Below are positions 6,531 through 13,686 of a DNA stretch of 15,264 nucleotides, piece by piece. Under the pieces are notes generated by a model. The model was not told the origin of the DNA. It did not search any database and saw only the letters and a list, made by a program, of their open reading frames with translations. Every line of letters begins with the position of its first letter. Positions within the stretch are counted from its first letter, which is position 1. Location: the NCBI GenBank assembly GCA_037443425.1, contig JBBIOI010000080.1, forward strand, positions 1 to 15,264, given 5' to 3'. A program made the translations under genes and the position numbers. The stretch comes from JBBIOI01 sp037443425 (GTDB lineage Bacteria > Desulfobacterota > BSN033 > UBA1163).

Positions 6531-8645
6531 CTATAAATATAATGTTTCTTCTAAAAATAGATCGAGGTCAGGTTCATTTTTATCCCCTATTCGAGAGGCC
6601 AACCAGGACATCACGTCTACCATATGATGATTTACTATGTAATATTTTATCGTTACGTCAACTTGAGGACATGCCAGTATACAGGCATAACATCGGTCAC
6701 ACTGTTCAGGATCAAGCAGAACAGATTCTAAGGCCATCGAGGTTCGCTCTTCAGTTCGTTCACGACGTTGCGGTTCACGAACAAGGATAGGACAAACGTC
6801 ATTACAATTTCCACAACCCAAGCATGTTTTTGATCCCACAACATTCTCTATAATATCAAGCCTATTGTCACTCGAAAGACCCCTTTGAGAAAGTAAACGT
6901 GCCCGCGCAACAGGAGGTGCACTAATATCTATAACCTCTTTCAGTATTAATTCTATCTTTTTCACATCTACTGGTTGTAATCTCGGACGTTCAACATCTT
7001 TCCTTGCTTCAAACCGTTCATATCTAAGCCAGTCTGGCCTGATAACCTCTTTATATTTAAAATAATCGGGAATGAGTTTAGGAGACTGAGACTGGATTTT
7101 CAGCCCAATTTTCTTTAACTCGTCTTTCCATCTAATTATATGGTCCAGAGTTAGTTTCCCTAATTTAACCTCCTTTGCTCTGTTTGCTGCAGCTTTCCCG
7201 GCACGCCGACCAAATACTAAGACATCTAAAAGCAGATTATCCTTTAAAAGATGTTTACCATGAATACCACTGCAAATTTTACCAGCTGCATATAGATTTT
7301 TTACTGAAGTAGCCCCATTAGAATCTATTTTAATCCCACTAAACGAATAAAAATGTGATGGGTAAACTAAAACAGGATCTTTTCCAATGTCAATACCGAA
7401 TGTTTTAAATCTTTTATAGATTAATGGAAACTCCTTTTGAATTGTACCTGACCCGTTTATGATATCGATCATCGGGATATCAAGCCAGATTCCGTTTAAC
7501 CCTTTTGGAGTCTTTACACTTAATCCATTTTTATACTCACGAATAATGGCTGATGTAATAACATCATCGCCTTCTAAATGGTTAACGAATTGTTCAGCTT
7601 TAACATTAATAAGTTTAGCACCCAGAGTTAGGGCCTTTGTATCTATTGGATCACCTACCATTTCACTCGGATAAATTATACCTGTTGGAGTAAACTGTAT
7701 AATATCCGATAAGAGTAACTTTGCACCCACCCTATAAGCCATAACCAAACCATCGGCAGTAGCCCCATAATGATCAATAGATGGAAAGCCTTGATAGTGT
7801 AATTGTCCATCTCCTCCTGTTGCGAAGACAACAGTTTTAGACCTGATTAGAACTACCTCTTTTTTGGTTTCAAGATTAATAAGTATAGCTCCTGCCACTT
7901 GACCTTTATCGTCCATAATTAATTCTATTGCTGGAAAATATTCTAATACAGGAATTCCATTATTACATACCTCATCCCATAAATTACGTATTATTTCTAA
8001 TCCAAGGCGACCTTTGGCATGATGTACCCTTTTGCGGGATGTTCCTTCACCAAATTCTGTTTTCATTTTACCATCTGTTTCTTTATCGAATATACATCCT
8101 AAGGATTCGAGCCATTTTATTATAAAAGGGGCCTCACAGGCCATTGTTTCGACAAGCTCCGGTATATTTGCGAAATCACCTTCGATGATTGTATCCAGAT
8201 AATGCATCAGGGGAGAATCATTTGGAGAGGTAGCTGCTTGGATTCCACCATGGAATCTTATGGTGTCTGAATCAATAAAACTTAATTTTGTTACCAGAAG
8301 GACTCTCAATCCACTTTCATGGGCTGAAAGGGCAGCAGCCAATCCCGCTCCACCACCCCCTATGACCAAGACGTCTACATCATAATTCAATTCTTCTAAG
8401 TTAATCACATCAGGGTCTACAAGACTGTCTCCCTCAAGTAAGCCTGCAAGTTCTTCAGGCACGTAATCCCCTTTATTAGGACCTAAACGGAGTTGACATA
8501 TTTTCTTACCTACAAAATTCGGATGATATTGTTTTATTAAATTAAATCTATCTTCTTCACTACATTTAGGGTAATCTTCTTTTAGCCTTTTTGCCCTGGT
8601 CAATTCAATTTTAGCTATATATTCCTTAAATTCAGGCGGATACAT
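6531..8645 (-). CDS. FrdA/SdhA-like FAD protein fused to a dicluster ferredoxin domain
   Basis: A 704-residue fusion. Residues about 90-500 form a fumarate reductase/succinate dehydrogenase-type FAD domain: VIGGGGAGLAAA (94-105), FHGGIQAAT (131-139), QFTPTGI (317-323), PSHFYSFSGI (429-438) and LYAAGKI (451-457). Residues about 600-665 carry two [4Fe-4S] motifs: C608, C611, C614, C618 and C649, C652, C655, C659. The flavin-linking His of SdhA/FrdA (SHT) is replaced by D127 (SDT), so FAD should be non-covalent. The Arg of the GANRL motif, essential for fumarate reduction, is L466, and the GCRGEGG Arg segment is absent. H431 is kept. It is therefore probably not a fumarate reductase. The first 85 residues are an extra N-terminal region without a recognised domain. 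No signal peptide is seen. It follows the HdrC-like gene by 15 nt with an AAGGAG site. The pairing with an HdrC-like protein resembles thiol:fumarate reductase or Hdr-type electron hubs. Confidence 0.85.
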   Translation of the reverse strand: MYPPEFKEYIAKIELTRAKRLKEDYPKCSEEDRFNLIKQYHPNFVGKKICQLRLGPNKGDYVPEELAGLLEGDSLVDPDVINLEELNYDVDVLVIGGGGAGLAAALSAHESGLRVLLVTKLSFIDSDTIRFHGGIQAATSPNDSPLMHYLDTIIEGDFANIPELVETMACEAPFIIKWLESLGCIFDKETDGKMKTEFGEGTSRKRVHHAKGRLGLEIIRNLWDEVCNNGIPVLEYFPAIELIMDDKGQVAGAILINLETKKEVVLIRSKTVVFATGGDGQLHYQGFPSIDHYGATADGLVMAYRVGAKLLLSDIIQFTPTGIIYPSEMVGDPIDTKALTLGAKLINVKAEQFVNHLEGDDVITSAIIREYKNGLSVKTPKGLNGIWLDIPMIDIINGSGTIQKEFPLIYKRFKTFGIDIGKDPVLVYPSHFYSFSGIKIDSNGATSVKNLYAAGKICSGIHGKHLLKDNLLLDVLVFGRRAGKAAANRAKEVKLGKLTLDHIIRWKDELKKIGLKIQSQSPKLIPDYFKYKEVIRPDWLRYERFEARKDVERPRLQPVDVKKIELILKEVIDISAPPVARARLLSQRGLSSDNRLDIIENVVGSKTCLGCGNCNDVCPILVREPQRRERTEERTSMALESVLLDPEQCDRCYACILACPQVDVTIKYYIVNHHMVDVMSWLASRIGDKNEPDLDLFLEETLYL

Positions 8646-8660
8646 TATGTGAACTCCTTT

Positions 8661-9116
8661 TTAGATAATGGAATTGTGTTTTTTCCCTTTATAAAGGTTG
8701 TAAAGTTCAGTTTTATCCATATTTTTAAGTTTTAAAAACTCAGATTCGAATCTTCTTTTCTGGATTTCTTCAATGATATTTGAAATATTTTTTGAGGGGG
8801 GAAGCAAAAAACGTCCGAATAGACGTCGGCAGAGTAATGTAATATGATAGGGAGCGATATTTACAGGACATTTTTCAGCACAAAGTCCACACATTATACA
8901 GTCAAAAGATTTTTCCGAAATCTCTGAGAATTCTCCACGAAGGGCATGAGAAATACATTCCATTACATTTATATCCTGCGGGCAGCTGGTCGTACATGTA
9001 TTACAGCCCTGACATTTTAAAATTTCAGGATAAACAGTGACAACTTGTTTCACGTTCGGACTTAGTTTATTTAAGTCATAAATCACCTTTTTTTCAAATA
9101 TCCTTCTTCTTTCCAT
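8661..9116 (-). CDS. HdrC-like 4Fe-4S dicluster protein
   Basis: A small (151 aa) iron-sulfur protein with two classical [4Fe-4S] motifs: C35, C38, C41, C45 followed by P, and C73, C76, C79, C83 followed by P. The spacing and the PVNIAPYHI tail after the second cluster fit the HdrC subunit of heterodisulfide reductase and related dicluster modules; the CCG domains of HdrB are absent. The C-terminal 50 residues are basic and helical. It lies between the ferredoxin subunit and the FrdA-like flavoprotein, with a GAAAGGA ribosome site. It probably carries electrons between the Fe-S flavoprotein and the molybdoenzyme module, or docks them together; this role is inferred from gene order. Confidence 0.82.
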   Translation of the reverse strand: MERRRIFEKKVIYDLNKLSPNVKQVVTVYPEILKCQGCNTCTTSCPQDINVMECISHALRGEFSEISEKSFDCIMCGLCAEKCPVNIAPYHITLLCRRLFGRFLLPPSKNISNIIEEIQKRRFESEFLKLKNMDKTELYNLYKGKKHNSII

Positions 9117-9142
9117 GAAGATCCTTTCACCTCTCTTATTAT

Positions 9143-9886
9143 TTATTCAGGTTCGATAGCACCCTTTTTAAAAATTACTTCTGGTGATGTATCAAATATA
9201 TCTAAATTAAAATATTTAACTACGACAGGTGCCTCTTCCATACCTCCGATGTAATATACAGAAGGATCTGTTCCATATTTAGGATATAATTGGACTGCCT
9301 TTTTTTCAGCGATGAGTTTTGAAACCTCACTTTCATCATCGTCTAAATCGCCGAAATGTCTTGCCCTTGAAGGACATATTATTACACAGGCTGGCGTAGC
9401 ATCCCGATCTATTCCTGGTCTTAAACCTAATCGGAGTCCTCTATCAATCCTCTCTTTGCAAAAATTACATTTATAGACAGCCCCTGTTCGAAGGGGATAA
9501 ATCAGTTTTCCCATTCTTTCCCATTCGGTTAGGCCCTGACCGGGAAAATATTCTTTTTCTTCATCATAATAAGATCTGATTTGATAGGGACATGCGATAA
9601 TACAGTGTCTACAGCCCATACACTTATTCTGATCAATCCAAACTATTCCATCTTCACGTTGCTGAGTAGCACCTGTTGGACAAACTTTAATACAGACAGG
9701 ATCTTTACAATGATTACATAAGATTGGATACACATTCTTTTTCACATTTGGGTATTTTCCTGTCTCAGAAATCAATATTCTATTCCACAAAATCCCTTTT
9801 GGTAGAAAATGTTCCTGCTTGCATTTAACCACGCATGCATAACAGGCAACACATCTATTTAAATTAATTACCATGCCCCATCTCAC
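9143..9886 (-). CDS. Four-cluster ferredoxin subunit of a molybdopterin oxidoreductase
   Basis: This is a DMSO-reductase-type electron-transfer (beta) subunit like PadC, PhsB or TtrB. Sixteen cysteines form four [4Fe-4S] sites: C12/15/18/22, C57/60/65/69, C89/92/95/99, and C140/143/167/171, where the third Cys of the last group is displaced by a loop as usual in this family. The chosen start is GTG at 9886, preceded by GGGAGG at good spacing; an in-frame ATG at 9874 is the alternative. With the GTG start, the gene overlaps the end of the molybdoenzyme gene by 23 bp, indicating translational coupling. No Tat signal or membrane anchor is present in it or next to it, unlike most respiratory members. 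It passes electrons to or from the catalytic subunit encoded just upstream. Confidence 0.92.
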   Translation of the reverse strand: MRWGMVINLNRCVACYACVVKCKQEHFLPKGILWNRILISETGKYPNVKKNVYPILCNHCKDPVCIKVCPTGATQQREDGIVWIDQNKCMGCRHCIIACPYQIRSYYDEEKEYFPGQGLTEWERMGKLIYPLRTGAVYKCNFCKERIDRGLRLGLRPGIDRDATPACVIICPSRARHFGDLDDDESEVSKLIAEKKAVQLYPKYGTDPSVYYIGGMEEAPVVVKYFNLDIFDTSPEVIFKKGAIEPE

Positions 9887-12572
9887 TGTTTCCCTCCCTG
9901 TATGGATAAACTTTCACTTTAGCAGTAATTTCGATTGTTCCTGATATAGGACACATATAGCTTTGGTCTATCCTTAGTAATTTATTAGGATTTACTCCCT
10001 TGCCTCGAGCAAGGGGTTTTCCCTTTGCCCAGCTTCCAAGTCCTGTGGCTGCAATCACTCTTGGATGGATAAGTGAAGATAATTTAACCCGGCCTATAAC
10101 CTTATCGCCCCATCTATTTTCGAGGCAGACCAGATCACCATTTTTAATTTTCCTCTCTTTAGCTGTCTCTTTATTCATAACAATATTAAGAGTATACGGA
10201 TCAAATTGTGCAACTTCACTAATGTATGGATTCTGCATCCCGAACCTATAGGTTGTAATAGGATCTCTTGGTGAAACAACAAATAGATCATATTCTGGAT
10301 CAGAAATTTGAAAATTAATTGATGGGAAATAACTAATTAACCCTGTATAATGATCCCAGTCTACATTAATAAACCCTACTTTTTCAGCAGCAGTCTTTAT
10401 CTTTTCCTTATCTTCTAAGAGATATTCAAAATATATTGGAATTCGTCCTTCGATAAACCATCGCCAATAGGATTCTTCAGGTTTTTTCTCCCATGTTATA
10501 AAACCATTATCTATCAATGAGCTAAGCCCTCTTTTTTCACCAAAATGGTATTTTAATACCCTATCAGCAAGTTCAATATTTGATACCTTTTCACCTTCAG
10601 AGACTAAAGGATGATCCCCATTTGTTTTGGCCTGCATTTGTTCCCAGATGGTCGTTTTTAATGTATAGTAATTCTCCAGAAAAGTATTATATGATGACCT
10701 AATTCCTACTCGATCAGCGAGATCGAATAGAATATCTTGAATATTTCTCGTCTCTCCTTTAGGTTCGACCACAGGTATTCTCATATGAAAAGACCAATTA
10801 TCGAGCCCTGCAGGATAACAGTAATGAATACCAAAGGCACTTGCAATATCTAAGCTCTCAAGATAATGGGTCTCAGGCAATACTATATCACAAAATCCTT
10901 CTGTAGTTTCATTATGAAATGGTTGAATCGCAAAAATGAATGGAATTTTTTTAAGAAAACGCTCCACAGGTTCAGGGTTATGCATATTCATAATGATGTT
11001 CCCACCATAAGTAAAAAAGACTTCTGGTTCGAATGGTCTTCCTGTATTATCCCAGAGCACATCCCATTCATCTGTATAAACATGGGTTCTTCCTGCAGTG
11101 CCGTGAGCAAAGATATCACTGAAGTTGATAGCAACTCCAGGACCTTTTACCTGATGGGGTGGCCATGGTGTACGAGAATGCCAAAATCCGGGGGCAATCA
11201 TTCCATCATAGGATTCATAAGGAGAAAATTTGAAGCGTCCTGTTTCAGGAAAACCAAGACTCCTAATAGCCCCAGACCCTAAAAGCCCGCCGCAAACATC
11301 CAGATTACCAAGTAAGATATTTATTAACTGCATTGCTGCATAGGCATGGAATCCATTCTGATGACTTTGAAGTCCTCTATAACCAACTACACATACAGGT
11401 CTGTATGGGACTTCTACACCTTTGATCTTAATTGTAGATCCAATTCTTGCCTCGGTAACTAATTCTTTTGCAAGCGTTCTTATTTTTTCGGTTGGAACAG
11501 AGCTAATCTTTGAAGCCCAATCTGGTGTGTATTGCTTCAAGTGTTCTTTAAGGATAGAGAAAGCAGGCTTGCACATGATTCCATTGAATATGAATTCACC
11601 TTCAATAGCCGGGTTTGATAAAGTTGGGTCGTTATAGACTTTTATTTTTTGGTCGCTAATATCAAAAACAAGAGGTTTTTTATTTGTTTCCTCTCTTATA
11701 TAAACTCCATCGGATCCAATAAGATATGGAGCATTTGTTTTATACTTAATGAAATCTTTATCATAAATTCCTATCTCATTTACTATAAGATTAGCAATTG
11801 AAAGAAAAACAGCTATATCTGTTCCTGGCAGTATTGGCATCCATTCATCCCCTTTGGCAGCAGCCCTGTAACCTACGGGGTCGATCACCTTCATTTTCAT
11901 TCCTCTTTCACGGGCTTCAGCCAGCATATAAATATTTTCTAATGAATGACGACCGCCACCCACTCCCTCGTTTCCTCCACAACGTAAGACAAAATTACAG
12001 AATCGATAGTCTGGAAAGACATCCCATGATGCATTTAGAAGTGCATCAATATGATGGGCTGCAGATCCACAATGAGGACCAGGTCCTCCTGTACAATAGC
12101 TATTAGTACCATAAGTAATAAAAAATCCTGCTACAGTAATCATAACCTTCATTCCACCTGTAGGACCTGGGGTAAAGGTCCAAACAACTGTTCTTGGGTC
12201 CTTTTCTCGTGCTTGAATAAGTTTTTCTGATATAATCTCCATTGCCTCTTCCCAGGAGATTCTTTCCCACTTTGGATCTTCGTGAATCCCTTTATTTGGG
12301 TTTGTTCTTTTAACAGGATATAAAATCCTATTTGGGTCATACCAATCAAAAATCCCTGCAACTCCTTTTGCACATAATCCACCTCGAGCAGCTGAATCAC
12401 TTTCCGGAACTCCTTCAACAGCTACAGGTTTACCGTCTATTACTTTTACTTTAATCGGGCATTGGGCATAGCAGATTGAACACACAGTGTATGCCCAATA
12501 TTCTTTTTTCATATCTCTTTTAGCAAAAAATTTCCGATATTCTTCCCTTTCCTTTTCAATTATACTGCTCAT
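9864..12572 (-). CDS. Cytoplasmic molybdopterin oxidoreductase, catalytic subunit (DMSO reductase superfamily)
   Basis: A 902-residue bis-MGD molybdenum or tungsten enzyme. The N-terminal [4Fe-4S] site is C31, C34, C38 and C67, with K69 as the conserved lysine between cluster and pterin. The Mo/W ligand position falls on C168 in GGPGPHCGSAAHH, so a cysteine-ligated metal is predicted. The family's segments follow: FVLRCGGNEGVGGGRHS (194-210), KVIDP and LPGTDIA, and the C-terminal MopD/dinucleotide-binding domain (about 760-890). There is no Tat signal: the protein starts MSSIIEKEREEYRK and should be cytoplasmic. General look and partner subunit recall PadB (phenylacetyl-CoA:acceptor oxidoreductase) and acetylene-hydratase/thiosulfate-reductase-like enzymes. 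Because the Fe-S site is present, it is unlike the transhydroxylase catalytic subunit. The substrate is not determinable here. It is the first gene of the five-gene minus operon, with an AGGAGG ribosome site just upstream. Confidence 0.9.
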   Translation of the reverse strand: MSSIIEKEREEYRKFFAKRDMKKEYWAYTVCSICYAQCPIKVKVIDGKPVAVEGVPESDSAARGGLCAKGVAGIFDWYDPNRILYPVKRTNPNKGIHEDPKWERISWEEAMEIISEKLIQAREKDPRTVVWTFTPGPTGGMKVMITVAGFFITYGTNSYCTGGPGPHCGSAAHHIDALLNASWDVFPDYRFCNFVLRCGGNEGVGGGRHSLENIYMLAEARERGMKMKVIDPVGYRAAAKGDEWMPILPGTDIAVFLSIANLIVNEIGIYDKDFIKYKTNAPYLIGSDGVYIREETNKKPLVFDISDQKIKVYNDPTLSNPAIEGEFIFNGIMCKPAFSILKEHLKQYTPDWASKISSVPTEKIRTLAKELVTEARIGSTIKIKGVEVPYRPVCVVGYRGLQSHQNGFHAYAAMQLINILLGNLDVCGGLLGSGAIRSLGFPETGRFKFSPYESYDGMIAPGFWHSRTPWPPHQVKGPGVAINFSDIFAHGTAGRTHVYTDEWDVLWDNTGRPFEPEVFFTYGGNIIMNMHNPEPVERFLKKIPFIFAIQPFHNETTEGFCDIVLPETHYLESLDIASAFGIHYCYPAGLDNWSFHMRIPVVEPKGETRNIQDILFDLADRVGIRSSYNTFLENYYTLKTTIWEQMQAKTNGDHPLVSEGEKVSNIELADRVLKYHFGEKRGLSSLIDNGFITWEKKPEESYWRWFIEGRIPIYFEYLLEDKEKIKTAAEKVGFINVDWDHYTGLISYFPSINFQISDPEYDLFVVSPRDPITTYRFGMQNPYISEVAQFDPYTLNIVMNKETAKERKIKNGDLVCLENRWGDKVIGRVKLSSLIHPRVIAATGLGSWAKGKPLARGKGVNPNKLLRIDQSYMCPISGTIEITAKVKVYPYREGNSEMGHGN

Positions 12573-12667
12573 TCTATCCTCCTTAGAAGGGTAGGAACAA
12601 ATTTATAACTTATCAAGGTTTTATTTATTTTATGCTCACATTAATAACTTTAAACTCTAAGGCTATA

Positions 12668-12695
12668 TTTTTATAAAGCTAAAATAAAATGTCAA
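12668..12695 (-). promoter_or_regulatory. Candidate promoter of the minus-strand redox operon
   Basis: On the minus strand a perfect TTGACA (12695 to 12690) is followed by an AT-rich stretch with weak -10 candidates: TAAAAA at 16-nt spacing (12673 to 12668) or TATAAA at a short 14-nt spacing. It lies about 95 bp upstream of the ATG at 12572. The -35 is clear and the -10 uncertain. Confidence 0.4.
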
Positions 12696-12703
12696 GAAAT
12701 AAA

Positions 12704-12721
12704 GTGGAGACCGTGGAGACC
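12704..12721. repeat. Tandem 9-bp duplication GTGGAGACC
   Basis: GTGGAGACC occurs twice head-to-tail (12704-12712, 12713-12721), just before the nested palindromic block. It may be a footprint of an element insertion; nothing more can be said. Confidence 0.55.
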
Positions 12722-12739
12722 TCAGAAGCAGTAATTAAT

Positions 12740-12920
12740 CCCCTCACCTTATTCCTCTCCCCAAAAGGTTGTGTCGCAATGAGGTTTGTGTCATATTTGT
12801 CATTCCGAGCGAAGCGAGAAATCTATAGAATTCAAACCATTATAAAATATAGATTCTTCGGCTAAAGCCTTAGAATGACATTACGACACAGTCCCAAGGG
12901 GAGAGGGAAGGGGTGAGGGG
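12740..12920. repeat. Three-level nested palindromic element
   Basis: Outer arms CCCCTCACC...CTCTCCCC (12740-12762) and GGGGAGAGG...GTGAGGGG (12898-12920) enclose middle arms GTGTCGCAATG (12771-12781) and CATTACGACAC (12879-12889). These enclose inner arms GTCATTCCGAGC...ATCTAT (12799-12826) and ATAGATTCTT...GAATGAC (12849-12879). Each level is an inverted repeat centred on almost the same point, as if one miniature element had inserted into the loop of another twice. No gene is present. On RNA it would fold into one very long hairpin upstream of both flanking transcription units. Confidence 0.8.
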
Positions 12921-12930
12921 GAAATGGGAT

Positions 12931-13141
12931 TTCTGAAAAAGTCTTTGATAGACTGGGGAGGTAGGGTTCAAAACCATTCGAATGCGGGCTTTTATTGTTT
13001 AAATTGCTAACAATCGCTTTAGAAAAAACCAAATTATTTTAAGGGGAATTATCAATAATGCTAATCTATAAAAGGTATCCGCTCGAAGGCTTTTTCACCC
13101 CACCTCCCCATTTATGATAGAATTTTTAAATATTTTTTCAG
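12931..13141. repeat. MITE-like element, right copy (inverted relative to 738-958)
   Basis: Begins TTCTGAAAAAGTCT and ends AATATTTTTTCAG. Its reverse complement matches 743-953 through most of its length, including GGGGAGGTGGGGTGAAAAAG and GCCTTCGAGCGGATA, with scattered mismatches and small indels. It abuts the nested palindrome on its left, and together they fill the gap upstream of the minus operon. An ATG at 13114 inside it opens the frame that continues into TctB, but it has no ribosome site and is probably not used. Confidence 0.85.
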
Positions 13142-13168
13142 GGCTCTCTGGGGGCTCTGGAGGAACTC

Positions 13169-13196
13169 TTGACATTTATAAAGCTTTATATATAAT
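13169..13196 (+). promoter_or_regulatory. Consensus sigma-70 promoter for the TctBA genes
   Basis: TTGACA (13169-13174), a 16-nt spacer and TATAAT (13191-13196) match both consensus hexamers exactly. Transcription should start near 13203, which rules out the upstream in-frame ATGs at 13114 and 13195 for this transcript and leaves ATG 13228. Confidence 0.7.
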
Positions 13197-13227
13197 GGCG
13201 TTAAATATATTTGGAAAATTTTTAGGG

Positions 13228-13677
13228 ATGGGGACCCCAAATTTATATGTAGCAGTAATACTAATTTTTATTGGAATTTTTGTTATCTCTTACTCTTATA
13301 GAATAGGCATTGGAAGTATTAATCATCCAGGATCAGGTCTTTTTCCTTTTTTGATTGGCTCTGCCCTTTTTTTGCTCTCATTATATAAATTTAATATGGA
13401 AATAAAAAGAAAGACAAAGATGAAGCAAGAAGTTGAGCAGAGTCCTATCATTTTTAAAAAGATTATTGCACTCACTTCTTCTCTTCTGTTTTATGCCTTT
13501 TTCTTACAGTTGCTCGGTTATCTAATAACCACTTTCATTACCATTAGCTTCATCCTTCGCATTGCTGGATATAAGAGTTGGTTCAGAATATTATTGTATA
13601 CGGTCATCATTGTGTTTACAAGTTATTTTCTCTTTACAACTCTTGGTGTAAGGTTTCCTAAAGGTATTATTGGTTAG
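13228..13677 (+). CDS. tctB: Tripartite tricarboxylate transporter small membrane subunit (TctB family)
   Basis: A hydrophobic protein with about four membrane helices: YVAVILIFIGIFVISYSY near the N-terminus, then the FPFLIGSALFLLSLY helix after the family-type HPGSGLFPF segment (residues 33-41 of this form), a charged cytoplasmic loop, and two or three helices near the C-terminus ending GVRFPKGIIG. TctB is the small integral subunit that works with TctA and a periplasmic TctC to import carboxylates using an ion gradient. I chose ATG 13228 (149 aa, the usual family length) because a perfect promoter lies just upstream and because the longer frames, from 13114 (187 aa) or 13195, begin in or just after a repeat element without a ribosome site. 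The site before 13228 is also weak, so the start is not certain. TctA follows after 9 nt. Confidence 0.8.
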   Translation: MGTPNLYVAVILIFIGIFVISYSYRIGIGSINHPGSGLFPFLIGSALFLLSLYKFNMEIKRKTKMKQEVEQSPIIFKKIIALTSSLLFYAFFLQLLGYLITTFITISFILRIAGYKSWFRILLYTVIIVFTSYFLFTTLGVRFPKGIIG

Positions 13678-13686
13678 TAATTTAAG

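Noticed and set aside
6091..6790. Plus-strand open frames of 178 and 89 codons
   Set aside because: They lie antisense to the acyl-CoA dehydrogenase and flavoprotein genes, whose motifs are unambiguous; they are shadows.
6531..8645. Fumarate reductase / succinate dehydrogenase
   Set aside because: The catalytic arginines and the covalent-FAD histidine are missing, so only the fold is supported.
9864..12572. Pyrogallol-phloroglucinol transhydroxylase, suggested by the PhlG-like neighbour
   Set aside because: The N-terminal four-Cys Fe-S site and K69 are present, whereas the transhydroxylase catalytic subunit lacks that cluster; partner architecture also differs.
12740..12920. CRISPR-like array
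   Set aside because: The repeats are inverted and nested, not direct and evenly spaced, and no cas genes are present.
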